DNA of 64,000 bases from contig NW_001865047.1 in NCBI RefSeq assembly GCF_000002865.3, positions 1,194,939 to 1,258,938 on the forward strand, in the 5' to 3' direction. Made by a program: the position numbers and the translations under genes. Shown piece by piece: positions 41,118 to 50,523 of this stretch. The first letter of the stretch is position 1, and each line of letters begins with the position of its first letter. The notes below the pieces were generated by a model, which saw only the letters and a program-made list of their open reading frames with translations, was not told where the DNA came from and did no database searches. Source of the DNA: Monosiga brevicollis MX1. Taxonomy: Eukaryota > Opisthokonta > Choanoflagellata > Craspedida > Salpingoecidae.

Positions 41118-42212
41118 ATGCGGTGGCAGGGTGTGTGTGGCAAGCTCGGCCTCACGGTGGTCCTCGTGTTGACGATTGGCGGCCCATGGCTGGCCGCAGG
41201 CCGCACGACGGCGACGTTGGCCGCCTTCAACATCCAGGTCTTTGGCGAGACCAAGGCCAGCAAGCCCGATGTGATGGCGGACATCGTCTCCATCTGCCAC
41301 AACTTTGACTTTGTGGCCATTCAAGAGATCCGGGACGCCTCCAGCGAGGCCCTGGCCACGCTCATGGACGCGCTCAATGAAAATCAACCGACCGCTCTGC
41401 AATACATCAACATTACGGGCCCGCGCGAAGGCACGACGAGCAGCAAGGAGCAGTATGCTTTTGTGTATCGCCCTGCCCGGATCCGCGTGCATGATGCCTT
41501 TGCTCTCAACATGTCCGAGACCTTTGAACGGCCTCCGATGGCTGCGATCGTGGAAGTGCTGACCCCGGGAAGCAGCAACCGCAGCTCAACGCCTGCTGCG
41601 CTGCGAGGCGAAGCACCGCTGATTACACCAGGTGGCCCCTCGTCGCCCCGGTACCCGGTCACCAGCAGTCTTGCCTCCTCTGCTGGCCTCTTCCAGGTTT
41701 TGGTTCTGCATGCCAAGCCAAGCTCTGACGCCACCTATCTTGAGCTTTCGGCGCTGGATCAAGCCCGCCAGATTGCCACCCAATATGCCGGAGTTGAGCC
41801 CACCGTTCTGGCGGGTGACTTTAATGCCGGCTGCTCCTACCTGCCGGCCGATAAGGAAGCGGAGGTCACCATCTTCAAGAGCCCCTATACCGTGCTCATC
41901 AACGACAGCGCCGACACCACCTCCACAAACTCGGTGTGCCCCTACGATCGAATCGTCACCTTTGGCAACATTGGTAGCCGCATTCTGCAATCTGGTATCA
42001 TTAATACCGAGGCCGCTCCCTTTAACTTTGATCAAGAGCGAGCAGAGGCCGTGAGTGATCACTACCCCATCGCCTACGAGGTCGCTGCTGCCACCACTAC
42101 GAGCGATGACAACCCAGCGGTGGACCAGCCCAAAATTGTTCATCTAGCCCCGCAAGCCAAGACGGATGCCCCGCGCCGACAGACGGCGCGCATGGTTCCA
42201 CCCTTGCGATGA
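41118..42212 (+). CDS. Secreted deoxyribonuclease I family enzyme
   Basis: An intronless gene of 364 codons from ATG 41118. A signal peptide (LGLTVVLVLTIGGPWLAAG) precedes the DNase I core: LAAFNIQVFGETKASKPDVM, then FVAIQEIRDAS with the metal-binding Glu, then YAFVYRPARIRV, VLHAKPSSDATYLEL with the first catalytic His, GDFNAGCSYL with the catalytic Asp, INDSADTTST and CPYDRIV, and SDHYPIAYEV with the second His. All active-site residues are in place, so it should cut double-stranded DNA with Ca/Mg. A Ser/Pro-rich insert of about 35 residues lies before the VLHAKP block. A basic, disordered tail of about 40 residues follows the domain. A role in digesting prey or biofilm DNA is inference. Confidence 0.96.
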   Translation: MRWQGVCGKLGLTVVLVLTIGGPWLAAGRTTATLAAFNIQVFGETKASKPDVMADIVSICHNFDFVAIQEIRDASSEALATLMDALNENQPTALQYINITGPREGTTSSKEQYAFVYRPARIRVHDAFALNMSETFERPPMAAIVEVLTPGSSNRSSTPAALRGEAPLITPGGPSSPRYPVTSSLASSAGLFQVLVLHAKPSSDATYLELSALDQARQIATQYAGVEPTVLAGDFNAGCSYLPADKEAEVTIFKSPYTVLINDSADTTSTNSVCPYDRIVTFGNIGSRILQSGIINTEAAPFNFDQERAEAVSDHYPIAYEVAAATTTSDDNPAVDQPKIVHLAPQAKTDAPRRQTARMVPPLR

Positions 42213-43389
42213 GCCAGCAGCGCTATGCCAGCTTAGCATTGCCGTCGTGTCCACGCCCCAGAGCAGGTGCCTTTTTTTTTTTTTGTTTTTCTTGCTTGCT
42301 TTTCTTCGCTGTGTTTGGTTTTTAGGTCACTTTCTTCTTTTCGTTGCTCTTTCCGTTTTTTCTATTTTGTGTGTGTGTGCGTGTTTTTTTATAACGAGTC
42401 GTTGGTGTTGCGTGACACCAGAACCGAGCCGACTGGCTCCTCTGCATGCATATCAAATGCATGCGTCTTTTGTGACGGTGCTATAATTGTACCGCTGCTA
42501 CCAAAGGCATTTTTGCCAGGCATGCGTTGCCCACCACTCAATAAAGGCACAGCGCCGGTAAATCAAAGACATGTTGATGGAAAAATGAGGCAGGGGGAGA
42601 GACATCGAGTGGCAGAGGGAGGCAGAGGCAGGGAAGAGGAGCTGGGGGACGACCACTCAACGCTATTCAATGCGTCAGGCCATGCGTGTATCTTGACTCA
42701 CATCGACCCGAATGTGGCATCCTCCCCCGAAAACGGTCATGTTGTCGCGGCCCTCCAACATGTTCGCTAAAGATAGGACATGATTGCCACGTCGACGCTG
42801 CTATATGATCTCGTCACTGCCTTTCATGGACGCCACGAGCCTGTGCCAACACGGTATCTTTTTAAAAATAGCACGTAAGGCCTTTTCTTTTGCACAGCTG
42901 GCACTTTTCTGCTTATAAGGATCGGCAAGAGCTTTTTTTGCCTTGTCACGCTTTTTGGTCTCTCTCTATCTCTTTGTGTGTCTCTGTTTCTGTTTGTGTC
43001 TCTTTTTGAGTCTCTATTTATGTCTCCGTCTCTGTTTTGTCTCTATTTTGTCTCTCCTCCGTCTCTGTTTTGTCTGTTTTGTCTCTTCGTCCCTGACTTT
43101 GTCTCTTCTCTACCTCTGTCTCTGCCTTTGTTCCTGTCGCTCTCTCTATCTCTGTCTCTTGTCTCGTTTTCTCTCTTCTCTCTCATTTTTTTCAACGAGG
43201 TGTCAAGGTGAGTGGGACTTGATCAGCCAATGGGAAGTGCGGGCTGGCAGCCGGTTTGGATCACTGCTCATTGGCGCTACAACTACATGAGCTCGCAGCG
43301 GCTGAATGGCAGAGGTGTTATCTTCTCATTTTCTCATTCAATAATGTGCTTCTGATCCGGCAGCCACGCGCGCTTCAGCATCCGTCAAC
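42213..43389. repeat. Spacer with a degenerate (TCTCTG)n array
   Basis: T-rich sequence at 42270-42400 follows the DNase gene and an AATAAA lies near 42539. From about 42955 to 43185 the + strand is a degenerate TCTCTG/TCTCTTTTGT array, about 200 bp upstream of the ankyrin gene start. ORFs over it are Ser/Leu/Phe repeats. No gene seen. Confidence 0.8.
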
Positions 43390-45946
43390 ATGAGCGCAGG
43401 TGACAGGAAACAGCTTTGGAGTGTCTGTTCAGCCAAGGCACAAGGGACACTGGCAGCGCTGGGCAGCTGGTGGCCTTTTCGCAGGGAATACAGTGCCGAT
43501 TGTACAGATGAGGTTGGTTTTGCTAATCACATTCGCGCCACGCCGCCGCGACTTTGGAATGTCTCGTCGAAAATGCCACCCCGTGTTTAACTGGGTAGTT
43601 ACCAAGCCTGCGGCCTGGCCAAACACTTCTCCTTGCCGCCTGTGAGCATGGTCGCGCGCGCGCGGTGAAGCGCCTACTAAAAAACGGCGCAGAGGTAGAA
43701 GCTACCGATAACGTCAGTCTCGTCTTGCCCAACCGATCTGTATGACACCCAATGTGGTCTCCATCATCGGGGCTGAACAATAATACACAATCCTTTCAGG
43801 ACGGCCAAACAGCACTGCACTATGCCTGTCATCATGGCCATGCAGATGTGCTCAAGATCCTGCTAAAGCACGGCGTCAATGTCTACGCCAAAACCAACGT
43901 TCGTTATCCCCTTCCGACAATGCCCCTGTTCTTTCGCTTGCGATGCCTGGGCTCAAGCGCGTGCATCGCTCCCTGACAGCCTCATATGCCTTTGTCTTGC
44001 TGTGCCTATCTCGCATACTTCTGTATATTTTTGATCTATTTTTTTTTTTTTTTGGGTGACCCAAGATTTCAAGTTGTTCGTGGCGAAACATGCCGCCCCA
44101 CAGCCGGAGAACAGCGCTACATGAAGCCTGCGATCAGGGACACGCGCAAGTGCTGCGAATCCTCTTGAGGCATGGCGTAGATCCTAACATTGCAGACGAC
44201 GTCAGTGCTATCTCCGTCCCTTTTCTCAGCCTGCTGTGCAGAGTTTGTGTCTTCTTATCTGCTCCGGCTTCTCCATGCCAATGCGCAAACTGAACTCTGC
44301 CCCTAGGGTGGGAACAAAGCCATACATGACGCATGTTATTTTGGGAGAACGGAAATGGTTGAAGAGCTGTTGAAGCACGGTGCTGATGTCAACGCACGAG
44401 GCTCTGTCAGTCCTTGAGTTGGTTTGCGCACGCCCGTGGCCTCACAGTAGCAGCGCTCTCACTAAGACTGTGGAATAATCACAACTGATGGCTGTGAATC
44501 GCAGTTCTGCGACACTCCATTGCTCGTGGCCTGCCGGTACAACAATCTCGAGGTGGTCAAGGTTCTTCTGAAGCACGGTGCCCATCTTGACGCCAAAGAC
44601 CAGGTCAGCATTGTTATCTCTTCCTGCAATCTTGAGCATGACCTCCTGCTTCCACCACTCGACCTCTGGGCATGTCTTTTTGCGCGCTATCTTGCAAAAC
44701 AGAAGCAGTAATCCATCAAAGAAGCTCATGGCTGTCTTGGTCATGCCCTTGCAGTTTGGCAAGAGTGCCCTTCATCCAGGCCGCCATCATGTCCATCAAC
44801 TCTCAGTGGCCAAAGTTCTTTTGGAACATGGCGCTCAAGTTGACGCCAGAGATCAAGTTAGCAGTGGGACTTGAAAGCCCTCGTCACGCCTTTGTTGCCA
44901 TGGCCCTGTGCATCAGTGCGTCACTGGGAACGAGGTTGAAAGCAGATTACTCAAGGGGATGGGTGCTTTGCATACCTTTAGGATGGAAACACGCCACTGC
45001 ATGCGGCCTGTGAAAGCAACTGTGTTCAGTTTGTACAGCTGCTGCTCGACAATGGAGCTGATATTGAAGCCAAGGACAAGGTTTGTTTGCCAAGTGCCCC
45101 TCTTTGCCTCTCCATCTCAGCCTCATATTTTACGCGCAAGTTAAACTCCGCTCACATTGACATGCATCCATCTATGCCCGTGCCTGGCAGCATGGCTACA
45201 CCCCGCTGCACAAAGTATGCGCGCTGTACAGGACTTGTAAAAACCACTTTTTAAAGGTGATTCAGACCTTGCTGCACTACGGTGCAAACGCAGATACCAG
45301 ATCCAATGTACGTCTGCTTGAAGCGAAATGGCGCACGCAAGTGTCACAAACGTCTGCTCTGGTGTCTTTGACTGCACCTTCCGGGCCATCTTGAGTAATC
45401 CTGGCTCAAGCACCCTCCTGTTCAAGTTCATGCCGCAGTGCCTTTCACTTGGTTTGACTTCATCTGTGCAAATGCCCAATAGGACGGGTCCCGTCCACTT
45501 GTGTCCCACTATGGCAACTTTAGCTTCAGTTATGAGGTACGATATGCATACACCTTTGGCCGGTTCTGAATATTTTGCTTTTGTACGTCTCATCGTCCCG
45601 TTGGGACGGCTTTAGATTGTTGCTGAGCTGCTTAGCGCCTCTGCCTGCCCGGGCTCTTACGAAGGGCAATGTGACAGAGGTATGGTGAATGCGCTTAAAT
45701 TCTTGCTTTGTTCGCATGTTAAAATAATGTAGTGGGAGTCTTGGCCATCTTGGGCCTCGCAATCACTCAGGTTGGCCATGCGCTTCAATAGCAATTCAAA
45801 CCTTGATTCGAGCCGAGCAGATCAAACGCTGGAAGAGCTCGCTAGCCGTTCTTATTAGTGTTGGTTGGCGCGTAGAACCAACTGGCTTTGAGACTCGCAC
45901 GCTGTTTAGCCTTCTGTCCATGCCCATCGCCCTGCTGCCCACATGA
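43390..45946 (+). CDS. Ankyrin-repeat protein, one repeat per exon
   Basis: Twelve exons can be joined with GT..AG sites and continuous phase: 43390-43512, 43599-43712, 43800-43898, 44066-44200, 44307-44405, 44505-44603, 44755-44856, 44982-45080, 45191-45307, 45483-45536, 45616-45679 and 45792-45946. They give 419 residues. Exons 2-9 each hold one ankyrin repeat, e.g. DGQTALHYACHHGHADVLK, then LLKHGVNVYAKTN; RTALHEACDQGHAQVLRILL; GNTPLHAACESNCVQFVQLL. Four of them are exactly 99 bp (33 codons), and all are phase 0-0. Exon 10 and 11 look like a degenerate ninth repeat (IVAELLSASAC). The last exon carries TLIRAEQIKRWKSSLAVLIS, a tail also found in the chimeric fragment at 60674. Ankyrin arrays bind other proteins; the partner is unknown. 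An alternative acceptor at 45734 would end the protein in a hydrophobic segment instead. Confidence 0.88.
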
Positions 45947-46085
45947 GAACCGTGCAGCAGACTAAATCTGTGTTGGCAATCGATCATCAATCTGTGCGAT
46001 CGTGGCTCGTTGGGCTTCAAGGTGCCATGCCATGCCAAGACATCGAAAAGGATCTATATATTTAAAATTATGTCGTAAGCTTATC
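45947..46085. other. Short spacer before the 5S rRNA gene
   Basis: The sequence contains an A/T-rich TATATATTTAAAATTA-like stretch at 46056-46071, about 15-30 bp upstream of the 5S start. This could be the upstream TATA-like element that helps Pol III start on 5S genes in some protists and fungi. Confidence 0.35.
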
Positions 46086-46204
46086 GCCAACGGTCATACC
46101 ACATGGAATACACCGGCTCTCGTCCGATCGCCGCAGTTAAGCCATGTTGGGCCATGCTAGTACTATCGTGGGTGACCAGATGGGAATACATGGTGCTGTT
46201 GGCC
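46086..46204 (+). rRNA. 5S ribosomal RNA gene
   Basis: The sequence GCCAACGGTCATACCAC opens the gene and GGTGCTGTTGGC closes it. The ends pair over GCCAAC/GTTGGC. Between them lie the conserved 5S blocks CTCGTCCGATC, GCAGTTAAGCCATGTTGGGCC (box A region), TAGTACTATCGTGGGTGACC (intermediate element/box C) and GGGAATAC. Length is 119 nt, normal for eukaryotes. A run of nine T follows at 46210, as expected for Pol III termination. It stands alone here between protein genes, not in an rDNA repeat. Confidence 0.97.
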
Positions 46205-46209
46205 TTCTC

Positions 46210-46218
46210 TTTTTTTTT
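46210..46218 (+). terminator. Pol III oligo-T terminator of the 5S gene
   Basis: Nine consecutive T on the coding strand begin six bases after the 3' end of the 5S rRNA. Confidence 0.85.
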
Positions 46219-46534
46219 CTTACGCTTTTTAGCTTCTTCGTTTTCTTAACATTTTCAGCAGAGGTCTCCGTATGCGAGATTATCACTTCTTCATAATCTT
46301 CGACATTAACTTTTTGTGCACTTCAGGCGTTCTTGTGGGCAGGGCTGATCGCAAAAGTTGCTCCTGGTGCGAGCGATAATAAGGGGTCACTGATTGAAGA
46401 GGAGAGCAGAGTGCCAGTATACTGCCGGCATAGAGACAGCATGGCAGGAGCAGCAGGGTATACATGGGGACTAGACAAGGACCCGAGCCAGTAGTCAGGA
46501 CATGGCAAGGGCGTTGGCAGCATGGGTCCAACAT

Positions 46535-46690
46535 GGAGCCAGGGCAGAGTCAGGACAGAGTCACGGCAGAGTCAGGGCAGAGTCAGGGCAGAGTCAGGGC
46601 AGAGCCAGGGCAGATTCAGGACAGAGTCAGGGCAGAGTCAGGGCAGAGTCAGCCTGGAATCAGCGGAGAGTCAGGGCAGAGTCAAGAAAC
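46535..46690. repeat. 11-bp tandem repeat (GCAGAGTCAGG)
   Basis: About fourteen head-to-tail copies of an 11-bp unit with a few single-base changes and one longer interruption. Since 11 is not a multiple of three, all three forward frames cycle through the same codons and all stay open; the resulting ORFs (Gly-Gln-Ser/Arg-Ala-Glu repeats) are not evidence for a gene. Confidence 0.9.
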
Positions 46691-46992
46691 TTGTGGTGAC
46701 CTACCCCTGTAGCACCACCCCGAGCCGCCTGCTCTTGCCAAACCCCACCTTTTATCCCAGATGATAGCCACCTCCGCTTAAAATCACTTTTCTTCGATAA
46801 AAACACCTTGATCCACTAGCGTTAAAATGGGCAAAAAGTGCAACAACCTCAAATTATTCGCCATAAACTTGAAAGCAACACCTGACACACTTTGCGTCTA
46901 TTTATAGGGGCTTCCTTACGAGAACAAAAGGGTATGTCACGATATTTGTCAAGTATCGTACTACACTCCGCCACCCTGACCCCTTGCGATCG

Positions 46993-47063
46993 ATCTCATA
47001 AGCAAATCTCATAAGCAAGTCTCATAAGCAAATTTCAGAAGCAAATCTCAGAAGCAAAGTCAG
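46993..47063. repeat. 13-bp tandem repeat (TCTCATAAGCAAA)
   Basis: Five or six copies of a 13-bp unit, with a CATAAG to CAGAAG change in the last ones. The rest of 46690-47356 shows no gene apart from a small ORF (from ATG 47159) whose TGA overlaps the start codon of the next gene. Confidence 0.8.
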
Positions 47064-47356
47064 GTATTCAGGCAAAACCCCAATACCGAGGCTGCTGCTA
47101 GCAGCTCATATGAGCAGCTATGATCGTTGCCTCTTTACTCTTATTCTCAGGAGATCACGATGACAGCACCAGCCCAAAAGCCAAGGCCCTTGCATCTCGT
47201 CTTTGCCTCTTCACCTCTTCGCCTCTTCTTCAAGTACAGGCGACTCGATGAGCTCGGCATTTTTCTACTGGAGATCATCCACAACTGCACCCGAGCTCTA
47301 GGACCACACCCACAAACTCGCCGCCGTATCGCTGCGCCTGCAGACCGGCCACCGGC

Positions 47357-49940
47357 TTGATGCTGCGCCACATCGCCATTGTCGCCCTTGCGGCGCTACT
47401 CTCACTGCCTCCCTCGGCCTCGCAATCCATTGATTCCAATGCTGGTCAGAACTCAAACGCTAACTCTTCCCCCTTCTCTCGTTCTGCTGCTTCTGGCTGC
47501 CATCCCGCGTCAGTGTCGTATGCTCACATCTGTCAAATTCTCTCGTTCCCATTTCTCCTGCCTCCCTGCCGCCCTGATAATAGTGCTTGAAGCCATCAAG
47601 GATCATTTGCATCCCATCTGCACCTCTCATGGTGTCAGCGTGATTGACAACGCAACCAATACCAAGACGTGCCTGTGCGACAGCAGCTACGCGGGTGACT
47701 CTTGCGAGTAGGTTTTTTTATTTTTTATTTTTTATTTTTTATTTTTTGTCACGTTGCGCATTCTGCTCCGCTCACACCAAGCCCTTACCAATGGCCTATC
47801 TGCACTCTGTAGCGAGTTCGTGGGCGTGGGCATACTGCGCTGTGCGCTGGCGGGTGATGTGCCCCTGCTTCTCACCGTGCTTGAAGGCGTGACGACGCTC
47901 CGTGGCGACCTTGTCATGTCGGATGGCTGCGTGACGGCTGATGCCATCACCGCCGTGGGCAAGCTCACCAAGATCGATGGCAACGCTTTCATCTATGACC
48001 CGACCACACCGACCCAGCTTGCCACGGACTGGCCTGAAAATCATTGGGAAACTGTGACCGGCTGCATCGCCCTGGCCAATCTGCCCGAAGCCGGCCTTGT
48101 TGGACGCACGCTCTTCCCTGATCTCACTGAGCTTGGTGCTTGTTCACTCGACGAGGTGGAGAGCAAACTGCCCTCGGCTTACTGGGACACGTTTGTCAAC
48201 CGAACGATCCCGCCCCAAATCTCGATGATGCTCAACCACATTGGAGCGGACCACGAGGCCTGTGTCAGCGGCTGTGACAACATTTCCCTTGCTTCTAAGC
48301 TGCGCACGATGCCCGGTGCCCTACTGCTAGATGACCTGCCCGCCCGAGACCTCAACGAAGGTCTCCTGGAACACGTGGGCGGCTTGCACGTCCGTAACTG
48401 CCCCCATGTTGAAATCTTGGGCACGTCCCATCTGGCGACCATTGGCGAGCACGGCCTGCTCCTTCGTGAAACCGGCCTGAAGAACCTTGACGACCTGGCA
48501 GGGGTTCAAGTTGTTCGACTTGGCTTTGTGGATATCACAAGCAACGACCACCTGGAGAATGTGCTGGGCTTCAACCCGACTGTTGTCGAGCGCAGCGGCA
48601 CGGTCAGCACCTCTGTTGAATTTCAGCTCGTATGCCAGAACGGCTATCATTCAGGCTTTCCCGAGACCGAGTGTACTTGCGCCTCGCCCGAGTACTCGGG
48701 CAAGCTGTGCGACACCATCACCGGTGACTTTTTCTGCATGGACTTTGCCCAAGCCGAGACCCTCAACCAGACCCTAGCCAACGTGCGCCACGTGATTGGT
48801 AACATTCATCTGACTGACACGTGCATGGAGATGTCGTTCCTCAACTTCCCCTACCTCACGAGCATTGAAGGCAGCCTCATTGTCAACTCCTTTGGCATGC
48901 CCATTGTCGAGCCAGGCTTTCCGAGTTTGAAGTCTGTCTCGACCGTGCACATCGAGTCTGTACCCGCAACCAGCATCGATTGGCTGCCCGAGCTCGAGAC
49001 GGTGGGCTCGCTGAGCATCCAGAACAACGACCAGCTTACCAACCTGTCGGGACTCGCCACGCTGACCACCATCGACGAGGCACTCGAGATCTTTGCGTGC
49101 CCTGCGATGACCTCGTTTACCGGTCTCGAGAATGTGGCGCGCATTGGTTCGCTCTCCATCATCTCCTCAAACCTTTTGACCAACTTTTCAGCCCTCAACG
49201 GTGCCGAGCCGGTGCTTCTGCTCGGTCAGAACTCTGCACCAGCTCTGAGCATTGATGCGTGCGCAGATTGCGAAGCTCTTTGGTCGCACTTGGTGGAGAC
49301 GGTCGAGATTGCTGACGGCGCCAGTGTCAGCGTGCCGTGGTCTACCTGTGGCGGCTTTGGCACGGTGCCGGCTGGTAGCCTGTCTTGCGCCTGTAACCCA
49401 GGCTACACAGACTACATGTGCACCGGCTACAACGGCGATGACTTGATCTGCAACGTGTCGACCGCCAGTGACATCAAGGCAATGCTTGCTGGCGTCACCC
49501 ACCTCTACAGCCCTCTAGTCCTTCTCCTTTATTGTGGCGCTGGCTCCAGCTATGGACTTTTGGACACGGTGACATACGCAGCCGCTCTCTACTTTGAAGA
49601 TGCCATCGATTATCAGGGCCAGATCCCGGCGGGACTGGGCTATGTGAGCATCTTTGAGACGCAATTATCTGACATGTCGCTCTTTGGCGCAGTCACGCAC
49701 ATTGACAGCCTGGAGATTAACAGCAACGAATACATGACCACTTTGGATGGCCTCGAGAGCCTGGAGACAGCGGGCCAGCTCGTGGTTTACAACAATCCCA
49801 CGCTGACCAACGTGGATGCGCTCGGCAGCCTCCTCAGCGTCACCGGCGACCTCATCATCGTCAACAACGATGTGGACGTCAACGCCATCGCCTTTGACGT
49901 CAACGCCATCTCCACCAACACCACCCTAGTCACCGGCTAA
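47357..49940 (+). CDS. Secreted receptor-L-domain/EGF-like protein
   Basis: Three exons (47357-47444, 47584-47707, 47813-49940) join in frame to 779 residues. A signal peptide (IAIVALAALLSLPPSASQS) is followed by a Cys-bearing EGF-like end (TCLCDSSYAGDSC). After it come strand-loop repeats of the receptor L/leucine-rich type, e.g. LEGVTTLRGDLVMSDGC, FPYLTSIEGSLIVNSFG, LETVGSLSIQNNDQLTNLSG and LESLETAGQLVVYNNPTLTN. These are interrupted by EGF-like Cys modules (TECTCASPEYSGKLC and LSCACNPGYTDYMC). This is the fold of the ligand-binding ectodomain of EGF/insulin receptors, but here there is no membrane segment or kinase, so the protein should be secreted or surface-bound by others. Intron 2 starts with repeated TTTTTTA units. 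Confidence 0.88.
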
Positions 49941-50523
49941 GCCGAGCCCGCTGTAACCCGTCTGTGTTCGTTTCTGTTTACATGCCCTTATCGATGGATA
50001 TCTGTTGTGCCGTGTCGCCGCCATGCTTGAAGCGCTTTATACTTGGTGTAGTCTCGAGTCGTTCCGTTTTGCTGGACAAATTGAGTCATCAACATGCATG
50101 TTTGCGTTTTGCATACGAGATGCCTCGGACCGCATGCCCAAGCGAGGGTCGAAAGAGAGTCTGGTGAGGGGCCAATGGTGGATGATGCCAGCTGTGTGTA
50201 AAGGTAAGCGATGCTTCACAAGCACGCAACAATAGTGCCGCGTTGAAAGACCAGCGGATTCTCGCACTCTGCCATATCTTTGCAAGATGATGGAGCAGAT
50301 GAATCACTCTCAGCAGCTTTTTGCAGTCCTCACGACGTGACGTGAGCCCGACAGAACGACTTCATAGCTGCGTGTACTGGTTGTCCCAAGACAAAACCCT
50401 GTGCAAATGAACAATGTCATTAAGTGTGGCTTTCGTTACACATTCACTTACTTTTTTATTTTTTTTTATTTTGACGTTCGAGTTGACTCGACCTTCGCTC
50501 TGAGCTGCTCGTGTTCACCCAAG
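49941..50523. other. Spacer before the helicase gene
   Basis: No supported reading frame. T-rich runs with ATTTTTTTTTTATTTT lie at 50447-50472, about 50-75 bp upstream of the helicase start codon. This may be the promoter. Confidence 0.5.

Noticed and set aside
45734-45791. Alternative end of the ankyrin protein (hydrophobic VGVLAILGLAITQ tail)
   Set aside because: It is in frame if the earlier acceptor is used, but the later acceptor gives a tail conserved at 60720, so the later one is preferred.
49941-50523. Possible extra 5' exons of the helicase gene
   Set aside because: ATG 50524 followed directly by a C2H2 finger gives a good start, and no upstream frame joins it with proper splice sites.
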